The notes under the pieces were generated by a model. It saw nothing but the letters and a program-made list of their open reading frames with translations, was not told where the DNA came from and did not search any database. This document shows, piece by piece, positions 13,629 through 23,546 of a DNA stretch of 64,000 bases (within the stretch, counting starts at the first letter, position 1; each line of letters opens with the position of its first letter). The stretch covers positions 5,361,844 through 5,425,843 of the forward strand of contig JADCRB010000028.1 of NCBI GenBank assembly GCA_021464245.1, given 5' to 3'. Origin of the DNA: Carallia brachiata. Lineage: Eukaryota; Streptophyta; Magnoliopsida; Malpighiales; Rhizophoraceae. The position numbers were made by a program, and so were the translations under genes.

Positions 13629-14924
13629 GCAAGAGTTAGCGGGTCATTTCTGAGTAACCGAGTGAGTGAAGATTCATGGGTCGGACTTCTCCGTACGGTA
13701 TGGCCGGAGTTCCGGCGAGGACAATCCGGTGAACTCTATTGGATCGGCAACGGTGGAGATAGGGAGTCCGACGGACTGTGATGGGGAGAGAGTGATAACG
13801 AAGGGGTTTTTATTTGGAATTTTCGCACACGCGCTGCTTTTGTTGCTTTTTATTTTTATTTTGTAAAGTATAAACTATAAATAAATAAAGCCTTGCATAA
13901 TATTAACTAATGAGCACGGGCCTAATCTAATTTCACTTTTTTTTTTATATTTAAAACTCTAACATTATTTCGCTCCATCTTTGTAAATAGAGAATGCAAA
14001 TCATCTACTATCAATAAATCATTGTGTTCTAATAGTAAAGTGAATCAACCTTTTTACAATTGTATATTGTAGTTCTTATTAAAATATTAGGTAAATTTAA
14101 ATTTATGATGTATATTAATTAGTTAATAACACTTACTAAATCTTGATAATGCTTATTTATAATGCTCATTGAAGAAATTGCAAATGTCACATTACATTTC
14201 TTAGATTTTTTTCAAAAAAAAAACATCTTTGATCTTGGTGTGTTACTAAATAACATAATTGTAAACTGCATTATCATTTATTAAAATTTAATATACCATT
14301 TATTTATAAATCTTACTCAATTTTCTTTTTATCTTTTTAACATAATATTAAAACTTTCATAACAAAAAAAGTTTGTATTCAAACCTGCATTGGTGGGTTT
14401 GTTTTTGTTTACTCATAAACTTATGCCTTAGAACGTCTTTTTAATATTTGTTCACTTTTTGTGGCTTCTTGGTATCATACACTCTTTGTAGATACAAATG
14501 CACTCGTTGTGAATCGCACATGGTTTCAGAGTAGGCGTTGATTGGGGCAGGGCTTTGTGACCGGATGGGTAGTGTTTCCACTTTGAGCTTTCCGTGGGCT
14601 TAGTGGTGTGATGCTTTTTGCGGAGCTGTGCAGCTGTATGGGTTGAGATCGGACCTACTTGATGGGCCTTGTACTTCTGTTTGGTTTACGTAATTTCCCT
14701 AGTTGTTTAGAAAAAAAAAAAACTCCTTCAAATGGCTGTAAGAGACGTTCTCGATTTCTCGTCCACAGGCCACATTCCATCGTTTAAAAAGTTCTTTTCA
14801 CAAGGCTTTCATTGCAACATTGCTATCGATGGTCTAGCATCAATTTGCTTGATGATACACATCAGGTGACTAGAGTTTGTAACCCATTACACGATTATAA
14901 TTGGATAGTGAGAAATTGAATAGA
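13629..14924. other. FTSHI5 promoter side and AT-rich intergenic DNA
   Basis: This begins with the 5' flank of FTSHI5. A plus-strand frame at 13666-13866 overlaps the presumed 5' UTR and has no recognisable domain. From about 13870 the DNA is AT-rich. A less AT-rich island at about 14515-14700 has no open frame of note and may be a decayed mobile-element fragment; I cannot classify it. Confidence 0.4.
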
Positions 14925-15115
14925 AAACAAATTGAAAAGAAAATGAATAGAAAATAATATAATAATGATAATAATGTTATAATTGATAAAAAGTAATGAT
15001 TAAAAAGTTGTTAGAAAAAAATAAATAATAATTTGTGAGAGAAAAAGTAAAAAATAATTATTTAAATTGATAAAAATAAATAAAAAAAATGAGCAGATAA
15101 TCTAAATTTTTTTAT
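14925..15115. repeat. Dispersed AT-rich repeat, copy 1
   Basis: A stretch with the order AATAATATAATAATGATAAT, GATAAAAAGTAATGATTAAA, AAATAAATAATAATTT and AAAATAATTATTTAAAT recurs in the same order at 19999-20165. The two copies differ by substitutions and small indels, so this is a family rather than chance low complexity. I saw no clear terminal repeats. It is probably a MITE-like or other non-autonomous element. Confidence 0.55.
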
Positions 15116-15374
15116 CTTTTTATTTTCTCTTGACAAAATGCCAAACATGGCGGTAATCTCATTTTCTATTTTCCGTCATGACAATCATGACGGAGCAACA
15201 TAACACAGCCTATCCAGGCAAAAGTAGGTAAAGAATCACTTGGCATCAATCTAGTATAACTTTCGCCACCAACTCTTGTCCTGTTTTGGTTCCAGTAGAG
15301 GATGTCAGGCGTATGTGCAAGAGCGTGGCAAATTCAGATGCAGCAAATTTTGAGGGATTGTTATTCTTATAAAG

Positions 15375-16445
15375 TGCCTTTGTTACGGAAATTGGATAGT
15401 ACGGTATATGATAGTATAAATTAATATAGTGTAGGATAGACTCAAAATTACTAGATTATATTATATTTGAATGTTATCAAATAGTATAAAATAGTTATCT
15501 TATTTAATATTTAGATGATATTAGATAGAATATTATAGTATATCAAAATTAATTTTTTTATCCTTAAAAATAATTGATTTATATTTACTGTTAATTTTAA
15601 TCTTTTTATTAAAAATAATTAAAATTAAGTAATAAAATTAATATTTATTTTACATGTTATTGTACATTATACTGTTTATAATTTTTTAATTTTGTATAAA
15701 AAAATATTTTTTAAAATTAATTATTAATTTTATTTATACAAATAAATTTTAAAATATAAAAAAAGATTAATATTTTTTTAATTTTTTGAAGAAAAATTAA
15801 ATAAATTTTAAGAGATAAATTTTTAAATTTATATTAAAAAAAAGAATGAATGAGCGCGAGAGAGAGAGAGAGTGAGGAGAGAGAAAGGAAGGGAGGAAGG
15901 AAGAGAGAGGGAGGAGAGAGAAAGGAAGGGAGGAAGGAGGAGGGAGGGGAGAGAAAGGGAAGAGAGAGAGATGAGGGAGGAGAGAGAAAGGGAAGAGAGA
16001 GACAAGGATTGAGAGAGAGAAGAGGGAGGAGAGAGAAAGGAAAGAGAGAGAGAGACGAGGAGTGAGAGAGAGGAGGGAGGAGAGAAAGGAAAGAGGGAGG
16101 AGAGAGAAAGGAAAGAGAGAGAAGACGAGAGAGAGAAGGGAAGAGAGAGAAGATGAGAGAGAATTGAAATTTTTAAATTTTATGTTAATTTTTTAAAAAA
16201 TATTTACAATTTATTTTAATTAAGAAAATATTTTAATAAATATATAATTTATTAACACATAGTCCATAATGTGAGATAGAGTAGCCCATAGGAGTTAGAA
16301 GATAGTACTATCTCATAGTTATGGGGATAGTAAAATCGCACTAATCTATCATACACTTATCTTATTAACCAACCAAACATGAGTTAATATGAGATAGTTA
16401 GCCATTACCCTATCCTATCATATTCTATCTCATGAAACAAACGAA
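15375..16445. mobile_element. Possible degenerate MITE-like element enclosing the GA tract
   Basis: The left edge (TTTGTTACGGAAATTGGATAG.. GATAGTATA) and the reverse complement of the right edge (TTTGTTTCATGAGATAGAATATGATAGGATAG) are similar. They resemble terminal inverted repeats of small non-autonomous DNA transposons. The interior is very AT-rich and contains the purine tract at 15850-16165. No target duplication was established, so the call is tentative. Confidence 0.3.
15850..16165. repeat. GA-rich purine tract of about 315 bp
   Basis: Almost pure purine on the plus strand, built of GAGAGA, GGGAGGA and GAAAGGAAG units with no single clean period. The plus-strand frame through it (Arg/Glu/Gly repeats) is a by-product of the composition and not a gene. 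Such mirror-like homopurine tracts can form triplex (H-DNA) structures. Confidence 0.9.
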
Positions 16446-17011
16446 CCTATACTAATTTCTTTACTAAGATGGGCGTCCATGCTGTTGATAGGGAGGTTCA
16501 GCAAGCCCATCCACCCCCCGGCTGCGTTTGCCCTTAGGTGGTGACAACCATGGGGTTGCTTTCCTTCGTTTTTGGTTGATCTGTTTTCTTATTTTCTTAG
16601 TTAAACCCAGAAATAAAAAAAAAGAAGTTATAACTTTCGCCAATCCGCCTTATTACCACATTCTTTTCCCATGGTTGCAAGATGCCATCATTACAATCTA
16701 CATAAGCAAATTTAGTGGCATGTTATAAGCACAAGGCAAAGCATAACAGAACAGAATGACTATTGACTAGCCTTTACTATTTTACAAGGAGTCCCCTTTG
16801 CTCCTGGATTTGATCTTGTCCAACATTAATTTTCTTTGTTTTCGCAACAATGAATCCAGTCTGCTTTGCTCTTGTTTCACTGAATGGATGAATGACAAGC
16901 TGGGCACTGGCAAAACCATTGTTCTGCCAATTCGTTCATGAATTACCAACATTAAGACTGTAGGCAGGAGGGAATTGAGAGACGGCATGCAAGAATGCAC
17001 GTGTGACGATG
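16446..17011. other. Intergenic and probable 3' UTR of the VPS62-like gene
   Basis: No gene is recognised. The part next to 17012 is likely the 3' UTR of the minus-strand DUF946 gene. A 78-codon minus-strand frame at 16782-17018 overlaps that gene's stop codon and has no known domain. Confidence 0.4.
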
Positions 17012-19555
17012 CTAGCATATTTCATCTCCAGCCCAGTTATCCTTCTCCTTTGGTCCAGTCGGCCCCTCCTCACCATAAAGTTCAGTTGGGAACAAGTCAA
17101 AGATGTTCTCCACCGAGAATCGAACAAAAAAGGGAAGAAGATTAATTATCTTATCTATTTCAGCCCGTGAATCGTACACAATGGCAGGACCCCATTCTCT
17201 CATGTACTGCAGCCAACAAGGTTCCATAATATCTCCATCTACAAGATACTCAGCGGCAATAAGCTGATATTTGGTGCTTGAATCGACATAATATTCGCTT
17301 CGAGCAGCATCATTTCTCACTCCAATTCCCAGCTTTGATGACCCTTGAAGGTAAGTACCAGCATGTGGGAAACTAGCATGGCCATGTTTTGATGAATAAA
17401 CAATTGGCTTATTACCTTCAATGAACTCCAAGTTTGAAGCATCCACCCATTGGCCTCCACTGTGCTGTGAGAAGAAGACTTGCCACAGCTCTCCAGTTAA
17501 ATTGCTTATACGAAGGGTGAAGTGCTCCCAGTCACTGACATGTTGTCCTATCTTTGTCATTAGTAACTCATTATCACCAATTTTGAGCGTAGCAGTCCAT
17601 GAAGGGGCAAAAAAACCCACATTGCAATATCAGTAAAAGTTCCTCCCATAGCTGGTTTTACATGAACATAGAGCTCAGCACTCTCCAAGTCTCCTCTTTC
17701 AAATAATTGCTCGCGTCATCATCAGTTGGCAAATCTATCCAATAATCTCCATCATTTTCTCCGCCACCAGGTAAATTTGCGCCCCTATGGTCGATTGGTA
17801 CACCCTTCTGCTTGCCATCTTGGTATAGAAGGGCTCCATTCTTAAAAACCATTGCACTGAGATGGCATATAATCTTCATCTGGATGGAAGAAAACAGTGG
17901 GGCCATAGTGCTTAATCAGTGCGTGAATCTGTTGCAGATTTGGCATTGCAGGTAATGTCTCATCAAGATTTTTGAAGCATGCAATCTCCATTAGATCATC
18001 TTCAGAACTCAAGTATGTACCACAGTAGAATGTTCCAGTAGAAACACCCAGCAAGCATTCCCCTTCTGCAGGGTGTTGTGTTCCACTGAAATGGGTGCTT
18101 GGAAGATTTTGAATCGGAGGAAAAAATTAGATCAGAAGTTTCACATTTTTGTGTGAGATCTGCCCGAACACATCGAACATCTTCAACTTCAGCTCCTTCG
18201 GGTTGTCAGTAACAACAATCCCAGGCCTTTAACCTTCTGGGGGGTTTGGCAGCCAAAAGTAACCGAAACCATCATGGTGTGAATCTACACCCCAAATCAG
18301 TGAGTAATAAAGTGGTTTTCGTAGAGCCGGAGGATCCAACATTAGGTCACTGGTACAGCCTCTCTATTTTCGTTAGCATTGGCATCACGAGCCAAAGCAC
18401 AAAACCTCTCAAATGTTGGTCGTTAGGCTGACAATAGTGGCCTAGGCAGTAAAAACCATCCGGAAAAACCAACAGGTCTATAAAACGTACCCTTTAGTTT
18501 TTCTCCCGCAATGTTTTACAGCTCCAAACACGCTCAAATTGCGTGACTTGAATAACTTCTATTTCACCAAGGTTTACCCTTCCAGTGGCAATCCTTTACC
18601 TGAGGACGAATCAGCCCATCATTGATACAAACAGATCAATCCAAGATGTTTTGAAAGCAAGACAATGGTAAAATCAATGGTTTAAAATGCAGCAATAGAA
18701 CTGTATTTAGCCAATCAAAATGATAAACATGCTTACACCTATATACTTGGATTAATGAAACTAATTGTATCCCCCCACACGAAACACAAACATCAGAAGG
18801 ACATTCTAGATTCTGGAAAAATGTAAATTTATCTCAGTATATTTCATGACAATCAAAAGTCTTTACGATCCCTGTCAACAACTTTTAGATGATGAAACAT
18901 TTAAAAATAAGGTAAAACTAAACGTTACCAAGTTTAGTAGACAGACTATCTGAGACGAACTACCTGGGGTTACCCAATAAATTTTTATCCTGAAGAACAA
19001 GAAACTCTTTTATTAAAATCCTCTATATCACAGATTTTGCCATTGAACGAAAGACTCTATGCAGAGAAAATAAACGGCAACTTTCAAGATCTGGAAAAGA
19101 TAAGCGGACAAGGCTGAAACAAGTATCTCAGCGCAAATTGCAAATGATCTACTGAATTTTATTAAAAAAACATAAACTGAAAAAGGTTTACATTCAAGCG
19201 TAGCAATAAAAAATAGCATACATAGAATGCATATAAAGCCTTACTGTCAGCACCCCAAATCATCATCCATCATTGATGAACAGAAGAAATCAGTCAAATT
19301 ATTTGCCTACTTCACACCAGAGTGAGGATCACCAACTAAACAAGCAGAAATCAAGCAAACTAAGCCTCAGAACAACGGAAAAAGGACTGATCAAGTCGAA
19401 TTGAAGGCCCAAATAAGGCAAAGTACAAAAGAAAAGAAGAAAGGACAGACCTGGAGGCCAATTTGGAATTGGTGCAGGCAAAGAGAAAGGCTGGGGTGGG
19501 GCTCCGAGTAAAAGTCTTGGACTTGGTTCCACCATAGACATTCACACCCAAGCAT
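17012..19555 (-). CDS. VPS62-like / DUF946 family protein, frame broken many times
   Basis: Two exons: 19555-19451 and 18599-17012, joined by an intron with GT..AG ends. Exon 1 has the family start [11 protein letters not shown] and the [14 protein letters not shown] segment. Exon 2 carries [24 protein letters not shown]-type text ([12 protein letters not shown]), [51 protein letters not shown] and the C-terminus [17 protein letters not shown]. This is plant DUF946, related by name to yeast VPS62; its biochemical role is unknown to me. Length fits the family (about 550 residues). The frame shifts at about ten places, for example near 19500, 18590, 18500, 18390, 18240, 18060, 17865, 17845, 17695 and 17600, nearly all explained by one missing base. 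It is either a pseudogene or a poorly polished gene. Confidence 0.85.
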
Positions 19556-19857
19556 TCTTGGGAGATTTCTGCTAAAACAATTCTTTTGAAAAAAATCAAA
19601 AGAAATCAAAAACCCACCAAAAACCCAGATGCTAATCTTTCCAAAGTTTTGATCTTTGCTCTCTTCTATGGGAAAAGAAGAGAAAGGACCATATGCATTC
19701 TCTGTTATTCCCTTCTTTTTTTCCTCTTTTCTCTCTCTGTAAATGTTAGTGTTCACTTAGAAGAACAGAAGATTTGTAAAGCAGCGCCTTGCCTTGAAGG
19801 ACTGACTCACAGTTGGCAGCATTGTTATTTTATTATTTAATTGTTTGTTGGAGGCAG

Positions 19858-19861
<4 letters not shown>

Positions 19862-19902
<41 letters not shown>
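19862..19902. repeat. (GA)n microsatellite, about 40 bp
   Basis: A pure GA run about 300 bases upstream of the start codon of the DUF946 gene. On the transcribed strand it reads as CT, the pyrimidine-patch composition common near plant transcription starts. Confidence 0.95.
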
Positions 19903-19906
<4 letters not shown>

Positions 19907-19998
19907 TTGCAACTTGCAAACTTGAAGAAGGTGCCTTCTTTATTCTTCACCTTGTTTGCTTTCTATTCTTTTTCTTTACACCTTAATTAAATAATAAG

Positions 19999-20165
19999 AT
20001 TTTAGGTAGAAAATAAATTAAAAAAAGAAAAAATAAAAAATAATACAATAATAATAATATTATAATAGATAAAAAGTAATGATTAAAAAATTATAAAAAA
20101 AATAAATAATAATTTATAAAAAATGAAAAATAATTATTTAAATAAATAAAAAATAAAATTATTTT
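19999..20165. repeat. Dispersed AT-rich repeat, copy 2
   Basis: Second copy of the repeat at 14925-15115, in the same orientation. It shares GATAAAAAGTAATGATTAAA and AAAATAATTATTTAAAT blocks at matching spacing. It is slightly shorter and more AT-rich. Confidence 0.55.
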
Positions 20166-21232
20166 AATTTCATTTGAAAGTTTTCAATCACAGTGTTAGC
20201 CATACCTTGTTTACCTATTCTAAAAAAAAAAAAAAAAAAAAGGTGATACCTTTGTTTGGTTTCTATTCGGCTTATAATGACACCGTTTTGGGAAAATATT
20301 TGGTGGTAAGTAGACACATTATTTTTTTTTGGAGTAAAGAGATAGACATGAATTAATGCAAAGTAATTTTTAAAAATTTTATTAAATTAAAAAAATACAA
20401 AGTAATAGATAAATTGTGATTCCCATATGGCCACATTTTTTTTTTTTTAACGAAATCAAGTTTTATTACTTTTCTTTCTTTTGGTTGTTTTGAAGGGTAG
20501 GTACTGGGTTGGTGTGGCCGGAGGGGGCCCACTTAAATACAACTAAACTTTGATCTCTGCCACCCACTTTTGCTTCGTTTAGAGCGAGGACTTTACGCTC
20601 CAATTATTCTTCTTTTTAAACATTGCTTTCTTGGATAGCATGCGCCCCTTTGATTATGTTTTTTCAGTTAGATTAGATTGGGAGAATTTTAATTATTAAC
20701 ACTCATGAATTATGATTAGTGAGGTTTTACTTTCTTTTTGCCTAATTAAGGCTTTCTTTTTTATTTGTCTGTAATAAAAATGTTAATTTATCGTTAAAAA
20801 ATAATACATATTAAAAAAAATTAAAATTTAAATTACAGTTTTCCTAGTGAAAAGTATATGAACTCTTTGAGATAGACAAAAGAAGATTTTGGTTCAAATA
20901 TAATTAAAAACATATTTAGGTTTTTTTCCTGAGGAAAAAAAAAAGCTATTTAGTTAAAATTTCTAAAATTGTGCTTTTCAAACACGCGTCCCTCAAAACC
21001 AGAAATTATAAAGAAGCTAGGATACATCCAAGTATCACTCTCTAAGTATGAACTTGTTGGCAACCATTGAACATAGAACAAGATCATTGCCCCCTAAATT
21101 ATTGAGGATGAATTAAATGATCCTTGTATAACATCTCAGATTGGAAACCTCTTATTGTCTTAAACACAAACACCAATCAAAGGAATGTTCCCTTTCTTGT
21201 AAAGTAAAGTTGGGTCTAAATTTGGTTCACTA

Positions 21233-21237
21233 GTAAG
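21233..21237. repeat. Target site duplication GTAAG (left)
   Basis: The five bases immediately before the left LTR are repeated exactly after the right LTR at 31164-31168. This fixes the boundaries of the insertion and shows that it is one integration event. Confidence 0.95.
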
Positions 21238-21904
21238 TGTAAAACGTAAATTTCGAGTCTAAAAACAATTAAACTCGAAAATATAAAAATAAATTACAAA
21301 TAAAAATTGTAAAACAAAAGAAAATTTACGTGGGGTCGATCTCCATAGATCCTCCGATTAGTGTTCCTTTTTTTTTTTTTGACTCTGTCAAGGGCTGCAC
21401 GAGCTTGATCTGGACAGAAATAATTTCCACCGCTTTTTCTTGAACTGGATAGACTGAAACTGTATCTGATTTGGATATTTTGACTACGTTTAGGAACCGT
21501 AGAGATTTGATCTGAGCCGATCTGGATTAATTTCACCGAGGGTCGAATGGACTTGTTCTCGGATGAGTTGCCTAAATTTTGCTGAGGGCCGTATGAGACT
21601 TAATCCCAGCTAGATTTGCAATATTTCGATTTTTTTTTTTACTATCTCTCTTTTTTTTTTCTTTTTTTCTTTTTTCTTTCTTTTTTTTTCTTGCGCGCTT
21701 CGCTGCTGGCTTCTTTTTTTTTTCTTCTTTTTCTTATGCTGCCATTTGCTTCAATTTGGGGAGGCCATTTATAGGCCTCCCCGACCTGCTGCCACCAACC
21801 AATTGGTTGGTGGCATTAAAGGTTGGCAGCTGCCAACCTTGACTTCAAGGTTGGCGGCTGCCAACCAAGATTTTTTTTTTTTTTTTTTAAATTATTAGTT
21901 TACA
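21238..21904 (-). repeat. Element 1, 3' LTR
   Basis: Bounded by TGT..ACA on the plus strand and adjacent to the left target duplication. It contains strong palindromes at 21791-21814 and 21819-21840 near the U3 end, T-rich tracts, and the AATTTACGTGGGGTCGATCT block shared by all LTR copies in this window. Confidence 0.95.
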
Positions 21905-21918
21905 AATGCCCCTACTTC
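21905..21918 (-). promoter_or_regulatory. Element 1 polypurine tract
   Basis: On the minus strand GAAGTAGGGGCATT directly abuts the start of the 3' LTR (TGTAAAC..). This is the expected place for the polypurine tract that primes plus-strand synthesis, although it is interrupted by pyrimidines. Element 2 has the matching GAAGCGGGGGTATT at the same place. Confidence 0.6.
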
Positions 21919-22281
21919 AAGGGTCGGTAAGAAAGATTTTTACAGAGATAATTCGAACTGAATCTTGAAGTCCAGTTTGAAATTTGGAAAGTTCTGATGA
22001 ACATTGAATCTTGGAGTCTTCTATCTTTGACCATGTCCGTTGTTGTTGGATCGCAATAGGAAACCGATATGATCTTGAAGAAGTTAGCAGCCCAGCCAAT
22101 ATAGAAATTGAATCCTTGGCTCCAGGTGCATTCGAGCTTCCATGGCCCGCAAAGGATTTTTTATATCTCTTAAAGTTCCAGAGCTCTGTTGAGGATGATC
22201 CGTAGGCAAAGAAACTTGAACCTCCCCAAAGAGGAAGGCCCAGCACTTTGGAACTTTAAGACTTGCGCACAGAGAGACGGG

Positions 22282-22545
22282 TTATGGTGATGATTCCCGA
22301 ATCTGCTTCGACGTAAGGAGAGTAGTTGGAACTTCCCTGCACGTCGCTGCATTTGTAGATCCAGGAGGACGATCAGAATTTCTCGGCTCGCTGCGATAGA
22401 TGTGAACTAAGGAGAGTAGTTGGAACTCCATGACACCGATGGCGTTAGGGATCCCTCGAGGAAGACTACTCCTTCTTTTCTTAGCTCGTGCGCCTCCAAT
22501 TTCTTGATCAAAGAACTTCCTGGGACAAGTGCAGAGATTAGCCAT
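22282..22545 (-). CDS. Small conserved frame in the 3' extra region of element 1 (87 residues)
   Basis: Starts MANLCTCPRKFFDQEIGG and ends LLTSKQIRESSP. It is basic in the middle (AKKRRSSLPR). The related element has the matching frame from 49205 (MTSLCTCLRKFFDQEVGG), with many substitutions and a 24-bp in-frame insertion but no frame break across this part. That conservation suggests a translated product or exon. No domain is recognised. It lies between the WOX-like region and the 3' LTR on the coding strand. Confidence 0.4.
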   Translation of the reverse strand: MANLCTCPRKFFDQEIGGARAKKRRSSLPRGIPNAIGVMEFQLLSLVHIYRSEPRNSDRPPGSTNAATCREVPTTLLTSKQIRESSP

Positions 22546-22808
22546 TTTCTTTTGAGAAAGAAGAGCTGAGGGGTGAGTATTACAACTCGGGAATGCAAGA
22601 TATATATATACATGTGATAAATTTTTTTTTTTTTTTTGAAAAGTCAAAAAGAAGGTACGCAGATTCTAGTAGGGCCATCCACGTCCCTTTCCTGCATAAG
22701 AGACAAAAGAGGTAGCGGCTGACGCGTGTCACGAAAGTCGTTACCGTGTGTTGCAGAAGTCGTTGCCATGTGCTGCAGAAGTCGTTGCACATTATCTTGT
22801 CGGCCGTC

Positions 22809-23425
22809 CTAGCGGGGCCCGAGGTGCAACTCCAAGTCAAGCTCGACCTCGTCTGGTGGGCCGATGATGTTGATGTCAACGTCGACGTCGCTTTCCGGCT
22901 GGTTGATGCTGCCGGAATATTCTCGAAAGAGAGACAAAGTTTCGCCGGAATGACTCCTTTCTGCTAGAAAAATTCCTCATAGACTTAGTACCTAGGAGGG
23001 ATGAACCCTTGGCTGACTCCGTAAACCACCAGGACCAGCGTGCATTCCCATGGCTACGGCTTTGATGAACATACCGTGGAAGGACTATTGTGGTGGAAGA
23101 AACTCGGACCTGCTTCATTTGACGGCGAAGTTGTACTGGTGGGATCTACCATCGGAACAGCAGACTGTTCTTTGGAAAAATCAGCTCTCAGTGCTGGTTT
23201 CTTCCTGCTTCTCGATTCTGGAACCAATAAAACACATTTTTTCCTTCGATTGCCCCGAGTGGGCGCAATCGTGAGACAAGTTGGTAAATGAGATGCATTA
23301 GGCATAATACCTCCATTGTTGTGGAAGACTTCCTCTAGAATTTGCAGTTGCGCCATGGTTGGTTGCCACCTTGTGCGGGGTGACCTTTCTTCTCCCTTGT
23401 CTTGAGGTTCTGCAACTGGTTCCAT
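22809..23425 (-). CDS. Captured WUSCHEL-related homeobox (WOX)-like gene inside element 1
   Basis: From ATG at 23425 the frame gives a short acidic leader and then homeodomain helix 1, [19 protein letters not shown] frame step at about 23290-23300 leads to [19 protein letters not shown], helices 2-3 of a homeodomain. The [12 protein letters not shown] signature is diagnostic of the plant WOX family. After further frame steps the reading ends with an acidic stretch and [13 protein letters not shown] then stop at 22809; LDLELHLG is an EAR-type (LxLxL) repression motif like those ending WUS-clade proteins. It is on the gag-pol strand, between integrase and 3' LTR, with no visible intron. It is a host-type transcriptional regulator carried as cargo. 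As assembled it needs about two to three frame corrections, so it is a broken copy or contains sequence errors. Confidence 0.75.
22818..22841 (-). other. EAR repression motif (LDLELHLG) of the captured gene
   Basis: Codons CTT GAC TTG GAG TTG CAC CTC GGG give LDLELHLG, three residues before the stop codon. C-terminal LxLxL motifs recruit TOPLESS-type corepressors in plants. The preceding run of Asp residues (SDVDVDIN) and EVE give an acidic context. Confidence 0.7.
23200..23377 (-). other. WOX homeodomain region
   Basis: Covers helix 1 ([17 protein letters not shown]) to helix 3 ([12 protein letters not shown]). The residues W-P-T near the start and the F-Y-W-F-Q-N string near the end follow the WOX pattern. 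One base-level frame step separates the two halves. REAG replaces the usual basic H/RKAR after QN, an unusual loss of positive charge in the recognition helix. Confidence 0.75.
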
Positions 23426-23546
23426 CTTTCTTGTGGCAGAGGAGCAAAGGTCTGGTGTGTGGTGAAGATCGGTTGAGACTGATGCTGAGTTTCAGACTCA
23501 AACCCTCCGTTGCTTTTATATTTTTGGGTCCGTTCACAGTTTATAC

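Larger units (their letters stand above)
19556..21232. other. Promoter side of the VPS62-like gene and AT-rich intergenic DNA
   Basis: Contains the 5' flank of the DUF946 gene, a GA microsatellite at 19862-19902, an AT-rich repeat copy at 19999-20165, poly-A at 20222-20241 and otherwise AT-rich sequence. No coding signal is convincing on either strand. Confidence 0.5.

Noticed and set aside
13666..13866. Plus-strand frame of 66 codons upstream of FTSHI5
   Set aside because: It lies in the presumed 5' UTR/promoter of the minus-strand gene, has no domain and ends in low-complexity Leu/Phe.
15850..16065. Arg/Glu/Gly-rich frame
   Set aside because: Direct translation of the GA-rich tract; composition artefact.
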